A stretch of DNA of 64,000 nucleotides from Calothrix sp. NIES-3974 (GCF_002368395.1 NZ_AP018254.1:4836001-4900000); one strand, 5' to 3'; shown: positions 1 to 9,436, counted from the stretch's first letter. Made by a program: numbers and translations. The notes: generated by a model from the letters alone, not told the origin.

Positions 1-600
1 CTGGATATTGAGCGAGTAAGGCATTGATTTTCTTGCTACTCCCTACTCAGAAGCAAGTTGTAGGGATTTGGTAGATGGGATGACCCTGTGAATGTAGGTT
101 AGGATGAGCATCCTATTCAGGATTTTTTCAAAGTTTAATATAAATTGCTGCTAATTAGTTCACTATTAACAATACCTGTAACAATTCCTCCTTTATCGTG
201 TTCTTAAGTATCTAAAAATACATCCAAGTATAATATTTGATTATGGATAATTATCAAATCATGAATATTTTATTCCTGTGGTAGAATATCATAGACATGA
301 CCCATCTCTAGCTGGAATCAGAATTGGATTTATTGCTGCTCAATGATTTTCACTTGAGATAAAAAAGCTAAAACTATTCCACCCAATTTTGATACATATT
401 CTTTCCCTACTTCCCGTCCGGTATCAACTCCAAAGTAAAACGGTATAAAAACTAAATTTTGCCTGGGATGAGAAGTCGGATTTTTCTCCAGAGTTTGGGT
501 CGCTGCAAGAAAGCCGACTTCTAGCAAGATATCTATATCGAAAAAGCCGAATTATGGGATATCGATAGTCATTTAATGATATCAAAGGTGTAAAATCCCT
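1..600. other. Window start, no supported gene
   Basis: No convincing gene is seen. A 65-codon open frame on the minus strand (330-527) has no family resemblance and looks like non-coding repeat DNA. Part of it, about 380-450, resembles 56305-56390: both carry 'tttgatacat' followed by 'ttctttccct' and then a 'gtatcaact' block. This suggests a weak dispersed repeat rather than a protein. Confidence 0.5.
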
Positions 601-1902
601 TCATTCTAATTCCAACCCAAAGGGAGGGATATCAAAAGTAAATTGTTGATCAGCAGTGACTTTGACCCAAAAATTTTCACCGATATTTCCAATTACTTGG
701 GCAAACAAAACTCCTCTACTTGTATCAAATAAAGACTCATTAAACAAAGATTGATTTTCATCTTTAATTTCTAATTGTAATGTTTTTGGCATGGGTGTAC
801 CTGGTTGTCCACCCAAAGCCACTAATAATAACCATTCTGGATTTTCATCGGTTTCCGAAATAATCCAGGTAATAGCATAGAAGCGAATACAACCAGACTC
901 GCATTCTAAATCCCGAAATGCACCCCTTGCATGAGCAGGAATATGCACCCCTTCCGTTTCTAAGCTGGAACGGATTTGGTCAAAATTATCGTTAATCAGT
1001 CTTAAGGAACGCATTGGTGCGGGAGATAAACTGGGTGTATTCATCAACATCCAACCTAACTCTTGAGTCGCCATATCAATGCGATCGCGTAACCACAATC
1101 CCACATTAATTAAGGGTTGATTGTTGGCATTTTTTGCTGTATCAAGCCAATATTTTAAGAGTTCTGGCTGACTGAAAAATACTTTCGCGTCAGCGATACT
1201 CAAAATTTGCCAGGGATTTTTTTTGGCTAATAAGGACTTGTTCTCAGTAATTTTTTGCCGTACACTTCTGACCTCGGCTTCCGAAACAGATGTTAATTGG
1301 GGTAGGGAAATGGCATCTGGTTGTAAGCAGCGTAGATTTAATAATAAAGCATTTGCATCCCCATTAAACCAACTTTGATCAATCCGATAATTCCAATCAG
1401 TTTCAATTTTTAAATCTTCCCTTTTTCGCTGCAAACAAAACTGCTCATAGGTCATAAAACCAGCAAATGCAACTTGGGAACTTTCCTCTTCCACCTGCAT
1501 TAAAATATAAAAATGGGCTGCCAAATCCGGAATATCAAAAACCGCAAAAGGTAGACTATGCTGACTACTAAAATTGCTAGCATTTAGCACACAAACCCGG
1601 AAATCACCAACTTGAATATGGCATCCAGCTGCCAAAATATTCCCATAGATAGGTTGCCAAATCGTTGCGTGATTGATATTAATTGTTAAGTCGGGAGCGC
1701 GTTCTGCCAACCAATCAGCAAAACCCAGTACAGCTAAACCATTGACATACACTTGCCAACGTTGTTGGAGATGGATCACATCTTTGCTATTATTTGCTGC
1801 GAGCTGACATCGTTCTGGGGATAACTCGGTGTAAGCTGGATTGAGAGCGTACCAGTCGAGTAATTCCGTGACATCTAAGTTAGTTAAAGGTTGGTCAATC
1901 AT
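601..1902 (-). CDS. DUF1822 family protein
   Basis: A protein of 433 residues that I recognise as a cyanobacterial DUF1822 protein; its biochemical role is unknown. It has no signal peptide or membrane span and looks cytoplasmic. The N-terminal part has many Trp and Gln residues, and the middle has a charged helical stretch with an SVSEAEVRSVRQKI segment. The C-terminal part (about 330-433) is a beta-rich block ending in FDIPPFGLELE. It lies 147 bases downstream of the sigma-like gene on the same strand, so the two are probably co-transcribed. Such pairs occur in other filamentous cyanobacteria as far as I recall, which hints at a shared regulatory task (inference). ATG start. Confidence 0.8.
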   Translation of the reverse strand: MIDQPLTNLDVTELLDWYALNPAYTELSPERCQLAANNSKDVIHLQQRWQVYVNGLAVLGFADWLAERAPDLTININHATIWQPIYGNILAAGCHIQVGDFRVCVLNASNFSSQHSLPFAVFDIPDLAAHFYILMQVEEESSQVAFAGFMTYEQFCLQRKREDLKIETDWNYRIDQSWFNGDANALLLNLRCLQPDAISLPQLTSVSEAEVRSVRQKITENKSLLAKKNPWQILSIADAKVFFSQPELLKYWLDTAKNANNQPLINVGLWLRDRIDMATQELGWMLMNTPSLSPAPMRSLRLINDNFDQIRSSLETEGVHIPAHARGAFRDLECESGCIRFYAITWIISETDENPEWLLLVALGGQPGTPMPKTLQLEIKDENQSLFNESLFDTSRGVLFAQVIGNIGENFWVKVTADQQFTFDIPPFGLELE

Positions 1903-2049
1903 ATTAAGTTAGTTAAATCAGTTAGTCGTTGTTTGTCAGAGAATTTTTTTTGGTACACCACATTCAGGACAGGAATCAGATGAGGGGATGGGTGTTTAAC
2001 GGGGAATTATATAATAAATTATTAATCGGAATTAATAGTGCTTTCCCAG

Positions 2050-3510
2050 TTATTTTGACCCTTTCCGTTCCTGGGACTGCAAATAATGACAGATTCGACG
2101 TGCAAGTAAACTGCGTAAGGGTTGGTTGCGAATGGGGTTTTTCACTTCCGATTCAACTTCTTGAATTAAAGAGGAAATTTGCTCATCGAGGATTCCTTCT
2201 AGTTTTTGGTCTAATGCTTGTAAACGGGATGAATCGGTGAAATTTTCAGCTAGTTCTAAAATCCGCGATCGCAAGCTTAATAATAAATTTTGCCGGATAT
2301 CAGCTCTTAAGTCATTTAATTTTAATAACCTGGTGACTTCATACTGTTTTTTTAAACCGATTAGGGGTGCAATTTGACTCATGGATTGACCTTGACAATG
2401 GAATAAATGCAAAGCCGTAGTAAATTGCTGTTCCACCGTACCCCGTTTACGTTGAATTTTCGCTTGTACATCAGCTAAAACCTGAGCGATCGCCTCATCC
2501 AATGCTTGGGAAAATTGAGCTTGGTATAAGCGGATGAATTCTACCTGTTCATCATCTTCCGTAGTCACCTGGGTTGCTTCCACCATTGGACGAATCTCTT
2601 CCCGGTCGAAGGAAACAGATGTGACTGTTCCTCCCTGTGCAGCAATGCGGTACTGGCGTAATTTTAACGCAATTAACTGTAATTGTTTAAACACAGTATC
2701 TGGTGTAATCGATTTTCCCAAACGGGATTGGAAATCATTAGCAATACGCGCTAACTGGTGGGTTGTCGGAGGTTGACACTTAAGCATTCCTCCAGCCATC
2801 CTTTGCTGTAAGCGGTCTTGACGATATACACCGTGGTAACTCACCAATAATTCGCAAGCTTGTTCAATTTCCACCTGACTCAAACCAAATATTGTCGTCA
2901 AAATCCGCTGCAATTCCTTGGGATTAGTATCATTTAACAAAGCCCAATCACTGACCAAGAACACACCATGTTGCAACAGAAACCGCTTCAGTTCCGTATG
3001 CTGTTTCACATAACGACTTACCCAAGCACTCAAGGAACCCTTAGTCGGGTCAAAAGTTTTGAGAATATTGGTAGCCAAAGATTGATAAGATGAATTACCC
3101 AAACCAGGGAAACCTTGTTGACTTCTGTGGGTATTCAACCAAGCACTCAGCTGTTGCGGTTGACGTACTGCTATCTCTAAAACCTCATCATCCAACACAT
3201 ACGGTAACAAGTCTTGATAAGTAAAACCATTTTTGCTGCCAAACTTCATCCCTAAATCCAAGCAAACCTGGTAAATCTGGTGTGAAATATAACAACGTAG
3301 ACATAGTTCAGCCAAAAACTTGTCTTCCCGTTCTCCATTTGCGTCATGTTGAATCTGCCAAAGGTGACGTTGTACCGTCACATCAGCAACATCATGTAAG
3401 TCTGGAAAATGCCTTTGAAAATAGGTTTTGGCAACAGCAATCATCTCAACTCGGCGCTTACTTGTGGTATCTAATTTGACAAATTCCCAATATTTGGATG
3501 CAGAAGTCAC
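2050..3510 (-). CDS. Sigma-70-like regulatory protein, upstream of DUF1822
   Basis: A 486-residue cytoplasmic protein with a GTG start. Around residues 165-185 the segment FDPTKGSLSAWVSRYVKQH resembles the region-2 core of sigma-70 factors (compare 'FDPxKGxFxTWxxxxIRQ'). Around 365-400 a helix-turn-helix-like stretch (FHCQGQSMSQIAPLIG) resembles sigma region 4. The rest is unusually long for a group 3 or ECF sigma factor. It probably acts in transcription control, but the match is by pattern only, and it could be a sigma-derived protein that no longer binds promoters. It is followed on the same strand by the DUF1822 gene. Confidence 0.6.
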   Translation of the reverse strand: MTSASKYWEFVKLDTTSKRRVEMIAVAKTYFQRHFPDLHDVADVTVQRHLWQIQHDANGEREDKFLAELCLRCYISHQIYQVCLDLGMKFGSKNGFTYQDLLPYVLDDEVLEIAVRQPQQLSAWLNTHRSQQGFPGLGNSSYQSLATNILKTFDPTKGSLSAWVSRYVKQHTELKRFLLQHGVFLVSDWALLNDTNPKELQRILTTIFGLSQVEIEQACELLVSYHGVYRQDRLQQRMAGGMLKCQPPTTHQLARIANDFQSRLGKSITPDTVFKQLQLIALKLRQYRIAAQGGTVTSVSFDREEIRPMVEATQVTTEDDEQVEFIRLYQAQFSQALDEAIAQVLADVQAKIQRKRGTVEQQFTTALHLFHCQGQSMSQIAPLIGLKKQYEVTRLLKLNDLRADIRQNLLLSLRSRILELAENFTDSSRLQALDQKLEGILDEQISSLIQEVESEVKNPIRNQPLRSLLARRICHYLQSQERKGSK

Positions 3511-4076
3511 GGAACTATCACCTAATCAACGCCATTATTACCTCAATTTTTCCACCTCCTCTGGATAAATGCAATTTGTAATTACTTCACACCCTCTTGG
3601 GGTGCTATATACCTATATTTCCGAGGTTTGCTAACTCATGCACAAATCAGAAAATAAATTTCCCTACATTGGAAATAGAGAGTGGAGAGTAGAAATGAAC
3701 TATTTAGGGTCTGCGGAAAAGTATTTTAGTGAGGGAAGGGAGTAGGGAGTGGGTACAGACGACCCGTCTGGTCGTCTGTACAGGGAGTAGTTTTAACCCA
3801 AAAATTCCTTTTTTTTATTGAACTATTAGCTTTGCTGATTCAGGGGATGATTTTGCTGAATATTGAACGAAATACTAAATACTTTTAGCCTTCAGTTCAT
3901 CCCGCATTTATGCAACGCCTAAATATTTTCTTGATTGCTAATATCAACATTGGACAGATGCTGCAAACCTTCGGAATTTGCGATCGCGGTTATTTCACTG
4001 CTGTCTTTCGGAAAAATTGAGTGTGAATCCCAGTATTTATAATTTATCTATGAATTGAAGTCAAAACAGCATCATC
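3511..4076. other. Intergenic region with palindrome
   Basis: No gene is seen. It holds a heptamer-like run around 3740-3750 and the palindrome at 3753-3781. An AT-rich segment follows. Confidence 0.5.
3753..3781. repeat. Dispersed palindrome (GACC/GGTC arm)
   Basis: Perfect inverted repeat: 12-base arms GTACAGACGACC and GGTCGTCTGTAC around a 5-base loop (CGTCT). It belongs to the AGACG...CGTCT palindrome family seen many times in the window. Unlike most members it is about 300 bases from the nearest upstream stop codon. Confidence 0.85.
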
Positions 4077-5000
4077 TCATCGAGAATTATCACCCAATCC
4101 AGCCAACCAAGCATCTAAATCAGCCATGCTAGTAAAATCAAGCAATGCTTCAGCGAGATTTTCTAATTCCTCCAGGGAAAGGGATTCAACTTGCGATCGC
4201 ACTGGTTGTGGTAGTTCTCCTACCCGTCGGGTTAGTAGACGCGTAATTAGCTGACACGCTTCCGCTTTCCGTCCTCGCTGTTCTCCTCGTTGCTCTCCTC
4301 GTTGCTCTCCTCGTTGTTCTCCTTCTTTTATTCCTTCTTTCCGTCCTTCTTCCTTAATTTCCCGATAAACCTGTGTTTCTTTGAGTGTAATTCCCAACAT
4401 TTCCTCGACCTCCCTTTGGCTCTTACCTTCAAACTTGTACACCATGATTGTGGTAATTAGCTCTATGATGGCACGATTTTCTGCTGGAGGTACTTCCTGT
4501 TGACTCCTTGTTAATAAATTCCTTGCTTCTTCTGTTGCTTGTTCTTCATCAATTGTAGTCAACACCATTAATCCTACCCATACGGGTAACGAACGAATAT
4601 CTCCGAGTTCATCCAGATATATCCGATGTACCTGGGGACTGTTGAGTTGACTCTGGTAAGGACTAATATCTGTTTGTTCTAAGCTACGGGATGGGTAAAT
4701 GATGACGATTTGCAAATTGCTGAATCTGCCACGGTTGCGATAAAAGTAGAGATAGGATTCGGCAAATACCCTTTCGTATAGTCTTTCGTCCTTCTGAAAT
4801 TGCACCTCACAGAAATACACCACACCTGGATTTTCGGTTTGCGGTGGTAGAAATACACCATCGATTTCAAATTTTGCTTCTTTAACTGCTACCGAATCAA
4901 ATATGTACTCGTCTGCATTCGCAGGTGGATTTGTTAACAGGGCGAATAATAAACTGGGAGATTGCTGAAATAATTTGTAAAATATCGAATCTCGACGCAT
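4077..5000 (-). CDS. DUF2887 (Rpn-like) PD-(D/E)XK family protein
   Basis: A 307-residue member of the DUF2887 group of Rpn/PD-(D/E)XK nuclease-like proteins, which are abundant in filamentous cyanobacteria and often treated as putative transposase-associated proteins. The N-terminal domain (1-150) shows the fold's expected acidic pattern: EIDG near 47, then CEVQFQ near 65, with E-x-Q in place of E-x-K. The C-terminal DUF4351 helical tail (about 240-300) contains LDAWLAGL. Between them is a charged linker with four GEQR repeats. A truncated second copy of the 3' part lies directly upstream on the same strand. Nuclease activity is inference from the fold. Confidence 0.8.
   Translation of the reverse strand: MRRDSIFYKLFQQSPSLLFALLTNPPANADEYIFDSVAVKEAKFEIDGVFLPPQTENPGVVYFCEVQFQKDERLYERVFAESYLYFYRNRGRFSNLQIVIIYPSRSLEQTDISPYQSQLNSPQVHRIYLDELGDIRSLPVWVGLMVLTTIDEEQATEEARNLLTRSQQEVPPAENRAIIELITTIMVYKFEGKSQREVEEMLGITLKETQVYREIKEEGRKEGIKEGEQRGEQRGEQRGEQRGRKAEACQLITRLLTRRVGELPQPVRSQVESLSLEELENLAEALLDFTSMADLDAWLAGLGDNSR
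4278..4325. repeat. In-frame 12-bp tandem repeat (GEQR)
   Basis: About four copies of a 12-base unit (CTCCTCGTTGCT and close variants on the plus strand) encode GEQRGEQRGEQRGEQR in the linker of the DUF2887 protein. The neighbouring truncated copy goes straight from EEGRK to AEACQ with no such repeat, so the array is an expansion by whole codons. Confidence 0.85.
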
Positions 5001-5029
5001 TCAGGTTGGAAAATAGCAGCTTCACCATT

Positions 5030-5380
5030 TTAAGGGTTAAGTGCTGCTAACCATGCGTCTAAATCAGCCATGCTAGTAAAATCAAGCAATGCTTCACCGA
5101 GATTTTCTAATTGTTCTAGGGAAAGGGATTCAACTTGCGATCGCACTGGTTGTGGTAGTTCTCCTACCCGTCGGGTTAATTGACGCGTAATGAGTTGACA
5201 CGCTTCTGCTTTCCGTCCTTCTTCCTTAATTTCCCGATAAACCTGTGTTTCTTTGAGTGTAATTCCCAACATTTGTTCTACCTCCCTTTGACTCTTACCT
5301 TCAAACTTGTACACCATGATTGTGGTAATTAGCTCTATGATGGCACGATTTTCTGCTGGAGGTATTTCCTGTTGACTCCT
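5030..5380 (-). pseudogene. Truncated DUF2887 copy (3' part only)
   Basis: This is a partial tandem duplicate of the gene at 4077-5000. It keeps the C-terminal helical region: SQQEIPPAENR, MVYKFEGKSQREVEQMLG and DUF4351 ending in LDAWLAALNP. The nuclease-like N-terminal domain is missing. Homology stops abruptly at about 5380; one codon further upstream the frame meets a TGA. An ATG at 5317 would give a 95-residue protein, so expression of a stand-alone DUF4351 peptide is possible. Divergence from the intact copy is modest, which suggests a fairly recent duplication and deletion. Confidence 0.75.
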
Positions 5381-5463
5381 CTGTAGTCAAAAGTCGCACC
5401 CAAATCTTTTTATTCACTACTTCCCCCTCCCTACTTTTCTTCGACTCCAGGAGGTAGGGGAAG

Positions 5464-6273
5464 TTATCGATGTGCGATGGCAATATTTGAGTCTCGAAAT
5501 ACGGGTATTCTTTCCACTTGGGTTTTCCAAGTTCCGTCTGGATAGAGTTGCAGTAAACGAAAACCGGGGAATCGATGGTCAAGTTTGAATGTAGAACTTT
5601 GGGGTTGAAATTGGACGCAGGTAGAAGGCGTACCTAAATAATCTACACCTTGACGATGGCGGTGATATTCTTGGTGTATATGTCCAAATAATACCAGTTT
5701 GACATGGTGATGACGGTCTAAAACCGCCAAAAATTCCTCGGAGTTTTGTAAACAACTTGTATCTAACCAATCCGAACCGATGGGAAAGGGGGGATGGTGG
5801 AGAGCTATTAAAGTGGGTTTGGGGGTTGCTTGGATTAGATGTTGCTCTAACCAATCTAGGGTTTGTGCTGATAAAAATCCGTAGCTGGAACCTACTACGC
5901 AAGAATTGAGCAAAATAAAATGCCAACCTCCCCGCTCAAATACTTTGCGCTGGGAAAACATACCCGTATTTAAACAGTCTTCCATTATGCGATCGCGATC
6001 GCAATCTCCTACTAGCCAATAGGTCGGTATTTTTAATGGCGTAATTAAATTATTTACCGTTTCATAGGAGGCATAACTCCCATCCCCAGAGATATTCCCC
6101 GTCAATAGCAACAAGTCAAGCTCGGATTTTATCCGGATGCGCTCAATTGCTTCCCATAAAGACCTTTGTGTCTCCATCCCCAGCAATCTTTGTGTCTGGT
6201 TGGCAAATATGTGCATATCTGTCACCTGCGCAATTGACAATGGGACAGCTTGATTTGTCCTTACCGATAACAA
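5464..6273 (-). CDS. Calcineurin-like metallophosphoesterase, CpdA-like, altered metal motifs
   Basis: A 269-residue cytoplasmic protein of the class III cyclic nucleotide phosphodiesterase/metallophosphoesterase family. Visible motifs are D19-M-H21, LTGN60 where GD is usual, VGD90-C91-D92 where GNHD/E is usual, HH159-160 PPFP, and GH198IH200. The DxH, HH and GHxH motifs are intact. Motif II has Asp to Asn, and the Asn-His pair of motif III is Asp-Cys. These residues normally bind the two metals or the phosphate, so activity may be reduced or changed. The motif III codons overlap a double HIP1 sequence at 5989-6002. The start is TTG at 6273; no better start is seen upstream of the DxH motif. 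Confidence 0.8.
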   Translation of the reverse strand: MLSVRTNQAVPLSIAQVTDMHIFANQTQRLLGMETQRSLWEAIERIRIKSELDLLLLTGNISGDGSYASYETVNNLITPLKIPTYWLVGDCDRDRIMEDCLNTGMFSQRKVFERGGWHFILLNSCVVGSSYGFLSAQTLDWLEQHLIQATPKPTLIALHHPPFPIGSDWLDTSCLQNSEEFLAVLDRHHHVKLVLFGHIHQEYHRHRQGVDYLGTPSTCVQFQPQSSTFKLDHRFPGFRLLQLYPDGTWKTQVERIPVFRDSNIAIAHR

Positions 6274-6576
6274 TCTATACGTATTAATACTTATTGTCTC
6301 CTTGTAATTTTTTTTGATGAAATAAAATTATTTGAATATTGATTTTAATCGCTGAGTTCATTTACTGGCAAGTTTTTTATTATTTGCACCATGAACTTTA
6401 TGCCCCTCTAGTTACGTGATATCCGAAATATATAAAAACATATATAGTCTAAATTTGAGAGTTTTACAAGTTGTTTCATCTATCTTCGGACAGATATTAA
6501 AATATTTTTAGTGTTTTTATTAACATAATGATAAGAGTATTTATACTAGGTTATAAATTACACGTCAATACCAGCA

Positions 6577-6605
6577 AAAAACCGCGTTCCTATTCTGAAC
6601 GCGGC
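6577..6605 (-). terminator. Rho-independent terminator, minus strand
   Basis: Arms CCGCGTTC (6583-6590) and GAACGCGG (6598-6605) enclose a 7-base loop. Read on the minus strand the hairpin is followed by a run of T (the plus strand has AAAAAA just before it). The nearest minus-strand gene, the DUF1565-SLH gene, ends at 7060, about 455 bases upstream, so it may end that transcript or an unannotated small RNA. Confidence 0.7.
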
Positions 6606-6962
6606 AAAATCATGATGCTTTAGAAATATAAATTCTGGCGAATCGCTTACCATATGGTTAAAAGCAGACATCACCAGTGGGAAAGTGCTTTACCCCCCAG
6701 GGTTGTCGTAGACTAGTACTCGACCACACGATACCAATTTTTAGATGAAACTGCATATAATTTTTGGCGTATAATTGTGTAGCTTGCTGATTGCTCTCGC
6801 AGTGCGGAAAGAATTAGAGGGTGGCAATCTCAGTAACTCGTTAACATTGAAGGTTAGGAGATTGCTTTGTCGTTCCTCCTCGCTGCGGACAACTTGTTAT
6901 GTGCAACTTCACATTCAAACGGTATGAGTCCTGAAGGGTTTGTAGTAGTGCCTTGAGTTCCG

Positions 6963-7040
6963 AAAAAGCTTTATGATAAAGGCGCTACACCCGCAGGGTT
7001 GTCGTGGACTAGCGCGACTACGCGCCTTTTTCACCCATCT
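6963..7040 (+). repeat. 75-bp dispersed repeat, copy 1
   Basis: It matches 9495-9571 over most of its length: an AAAAAGCTTTA start, the core ACCCGCAGGGTTGTCGT and GACTAGCGC, then a T-rich tail ending in CACCCATC. A third, reverse copy is at 50497-50560. The ends can pair imperfectly (GGCGC with GCGCC), giving a possible stem-loop. Confidence 0.75.
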
Positions 7041-7059
7041 AAGTTAATTTAGTAGACTG

Positions 7060-8787
7060 CTACTGGGAAACATTAACAATAAAGGGAGAAGAAATTGCAG
7101 GTGCAGAACCAGCATTTACCATTGCTTGATAAACAAAAGCAGCAACTTCTGCACGGGTCGCAGGACGACGGGGATTCAGTTGTCTGACGGAGGGGAAATT
7201 AACGACAATAGAGCGAGAAGTGGCTGCCGCGATCGCATTGCGAGCATAATCAGGGATACTATTGGCATCACTGTAGAATGATAGCACATTTGTTCCGGTT
7301 GTGGTTAATCCTAATCCGTTAGCGAGGGAAACTAAAGCTTGTACCCGCTCAATTTGTTGCTGGGGTTGGAAAGTCCCATTGGGATATCCGGATAAAAAGC
7401 CACCGCGAGAAGCTGTTTGAATTGCTTGGAATCCCCAGAAACTGGTGGGGACATCACGGAAATTGATTGCTTCCCGTCTTGCTGGGGGATTGAAGGCTTT
7501 ATTGATGATGGCTGCAAATTGAGCGCGGGTGACAGGTTCATTGGGACGGTATTCATTACCGGGGAATCCAGCAATAATATCACGGGCAGCAAGGGCATCG
7601 ATATAACTTTTGGCCCAGAAATTCGCTGGAACATCTCGAAAGGCTGTTGTACCTCCTCCCCCTGGTGGTGGTGGTGGTTCAACTTTGGCGACAACTAACT
7701 CCACCTTCCCGGAAATCCGACTCGGATCAACATCATTACCAACTGCAATAATCGTGCGATCGCGTGTTGCATTTAAAATATCAAAATATTTTTTCGGGTC
7801 TTGTCTCCCATTATTGCGAATTAGGTTATTTCCCGGACTGGCTTCGGTTCCTAAATCTGGTTCTCCATTGGTAATTGCCACAACTCCGTGGTCACGGCTA
7901 TCCTGGATCACGTTGTTGCGCAACACCGGTTTCCCAGCACCAGTAATTACCACACCACCATTGTTACCAATAATTTGGTTATTACTAATCAAAGGAGCAG
8001 CATTTTCACTGACTGCAATTCCAAATCCAGTATTTTGGAATACGTTATTCCGAACTTCTCCCCTGGCTTCCTTGGCAATGGAAATACCGTTACCTTGATT
8101 CAAGGTAAACAAGTTATTTTCTACCCTGGGATTACCTGTCCCCGTTACAAACACCCCATCCCGCACACTATTAGTAAAAGTGTTATTGGTAATAGTGGGA
8201 TTAGTTGATTCCACCCAAACCGCAGTTCCCCGTTGATTGGGATTAGTTACAGTTACTCCTGTAATGGTGACACCGTTGTTTGCGAGAATGGTAATATTTT
8301 GAGCGGCAAAGGTACGGCTAGTATAACCTCCACCCCCGGTAATTTGAATTCCCTGACCCTTACTACTTTCATCACCCCGTAAAGTGACATTTGCAGGTAT
8401 GTTCAACGGAAACTGTTCTCCATTACTGCTATCGTAGTTACCAGGTGCAAGTTGAATAATGCTACCAGCTCTTGCCTGTCTGAGGGCAAAACTAATAGTT
8501 TTATAGGGTGCGGCTTCGCTACCATTCGTGGCTGCATCATTTCCCGTACTGGGATTGACAAAAATTACCGTCCCAGTTGCAGGTGCTTGTGCTAATAATA
8601 AATTAGCAGATGATTTAACTGGGGTAGAAATTCCTGCATTCACAGAAATCGGTAATAATAGGGATACATTTGATGTCAGAAACAATGCAGCCAGTAAGCG
8701 CGAAAATGCACTTGATTGTCTGTAGCGTCGTTGTAAAAATAACGATTTTTGTCCGTGGGGAATGAAATTAAAACCCTGATTTTTCAT
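7060..8787 (-). CDS. DUF1565 / SLH-domain exported protein
   Basis: A 575-residue exported protein. Residues 1-65 form a basic and then hydrophobic signal region ending near LLLAQAP. Residues 75-350 are a DUF1565-type right-handed beta-helix, with repeated short turns such as ITNNTFTNS, VENNLFTLNQ and ISNNQIIGNN. A PPPPPGGGG linker follows, then three SLH domains (about 380-570: FRDVPANFWA, FRDVPTSFWG, FYSDANSIPDYA). SLH domains in cyanobacteria anchor proteins to the cell wall or outer-membrane interface; the beta-helix probably binds or processes polysaccharide (inference). ATG start. The gene stands alone between two direct copies of the 75-base repeat. Confidence 0.88.
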   Translation of the reverse strand: MKNQGFNFIPHGQKSLFLQRRYRQSSAFSRLLAALFLTSNVSLLLPISVNAGISTPVKSSANLLLAQAPATGTVIFVNPSTGNDAATNGSEAAPYKTISFALRQARAGSIIQLAPGNYDSSNGEQFPLNIPANVTLRGDESSKGQGIQITGGGGYTSRTFAAQNITILANNGVTITGVTVTNPNQRGTAVWVESTNPTITNNTFTNSVRDGVFVTGTGNPRVENNLFTLNQGNGISIAKEARGEVRNNVFQNTGFGIAVSENAAPLISNNQIIGNNGGVVITGAGKPVLRNNVIQDSRDHGVVAITNGEPDLGTEASPGNNLIRNNGRQDPKKYFDILNATRDRTIIAVGNDVDPSRISGKVELVVAKVEPPPPPGGGGTTAFRDVPANFWAKSYIDALAARDIIAGFPGNEYRPNEPVTRAQFAAIINKAFNPPARREAINFRDVPTSFWGFQAIQTASRGGFLSGYPNGTFQPQQQIERVQALVSLANGLGLTTTGTNVLSFYSDANSIPDYARNAIAAATSRSIVVNFPSVRQLNPRRPATRAEVAAFVYQAMVNAGSAPAISSPFIVNVSQ

Positions 8788-9068
8788 CGTGGTTTGCTTT
8801 GATATATGTGCTGTTCAGTAAATATTAATTAATACCAAATCCCGGCAATTGTAGCTAGGTAGAGAATCATGCTTGCACTGTGTTCACAAAAACCTCAAAT
8901 GCCTTCAGCTAGCACTTTCTGCCAACCTATGTACATCCATAGCCAGATTTTCGGGAAATAGGTATAAGGGCAAACAACAGCTTATTTGCTGTTGAGCTTA
9001 TGCAAAACTATACCGGAAGACTTACACTTTATCAGCACAGTTCCCTAAATTTTTTCCTATTTAATCTG

Positions 9069-9093
9069 AAGGAAGTAGGGAGTAGGGAGTAGT
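9069..9093. repeat. Short tandem heptamer repeat (GGGAGTA)
   Basis: Runs of AGTAGGG-type heptamers, the STRR type common in Nostoc and Anabaena intergenic DNA. Confidence 0.6.
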
Positions 9094-9390
9094 GGTCTAT
9101 CAATTTTTAAATGATGGATTGGGAAAGGAGGAGGGGGAAATACCCCTCAAATCAAGGTCTAGAGCTACTACTACTCCACCACGTAAGTTATATCGTTTAC
9201 GCTAATGCTTGCTACATATCCGGGGCTATAACCGTTGATTACTCTAGTTTCATTTATTGCCAAGTACAAGATAATCGATATCAGAGGGCTTTGTAAAAAA
9301 TTATTGCTCTAGCCTAGGGTGTGTACGTTGTTGAAATTGACCCATACTTACTTCATACAAATTCTGTGCTGAACTCCTTCTCTCGTCTCT

Positions 9391-9436
9391 CGTTCCCACC
9401 CTCTGTGTGGGAACGCGTTTCACGAGGCTCTGCCTC
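9391..9436. repeat. Double hairpin repeat
   Basis: The first hairpin is CGTTCCCAC (9391-9399) with GTGGGAACG (9407-9415). The second is GAGGC (9424-9428) with GCCTC (9432-9436). The same kind of text (CTCCGCGTGGGAGC followed by GAGGCTC) occurs near 55145-55190, so this is a dispersed family. Confidence 0.75.

Larger units (their letters stand above)
6274..7059. other. Intergenic region with hairpin and dispersed repeats
   Basis: No gene is seen. It contains a minus-strand terminator-like hairpin (6577-6605), a partial copy of the ACCCGCAGGGTTGTCGT repeat at 6691-6720, a segment resembling MITE fragments around 6840-6920, and a full copy of the 75-base repeat at 6963-7040. Confidence 0.6.

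Noticed and set aside
330-527. 65-codon open frame on the minus strand
   Set aside because: No family likeness, no clear start signal, and part of it resembles non-coding repeat text near 56305.
1929-2240. 103-codon plus-strand frame
   Set aside because: Overlaps the 3' end of the sigma-like gene on the other strand and has no features of its own.
9060-9095. Possible glutamine (glnA-type) RNA motif because of GGAAGTAGG
   Set aside because: The text is part of a GGGAGTA heptamer repeat, and the paired stems needed for the RNA are not seen.
9111-9296. 61-codon frame
   Set aside because: Composition like surrounding intergenic DNA, no known motif.
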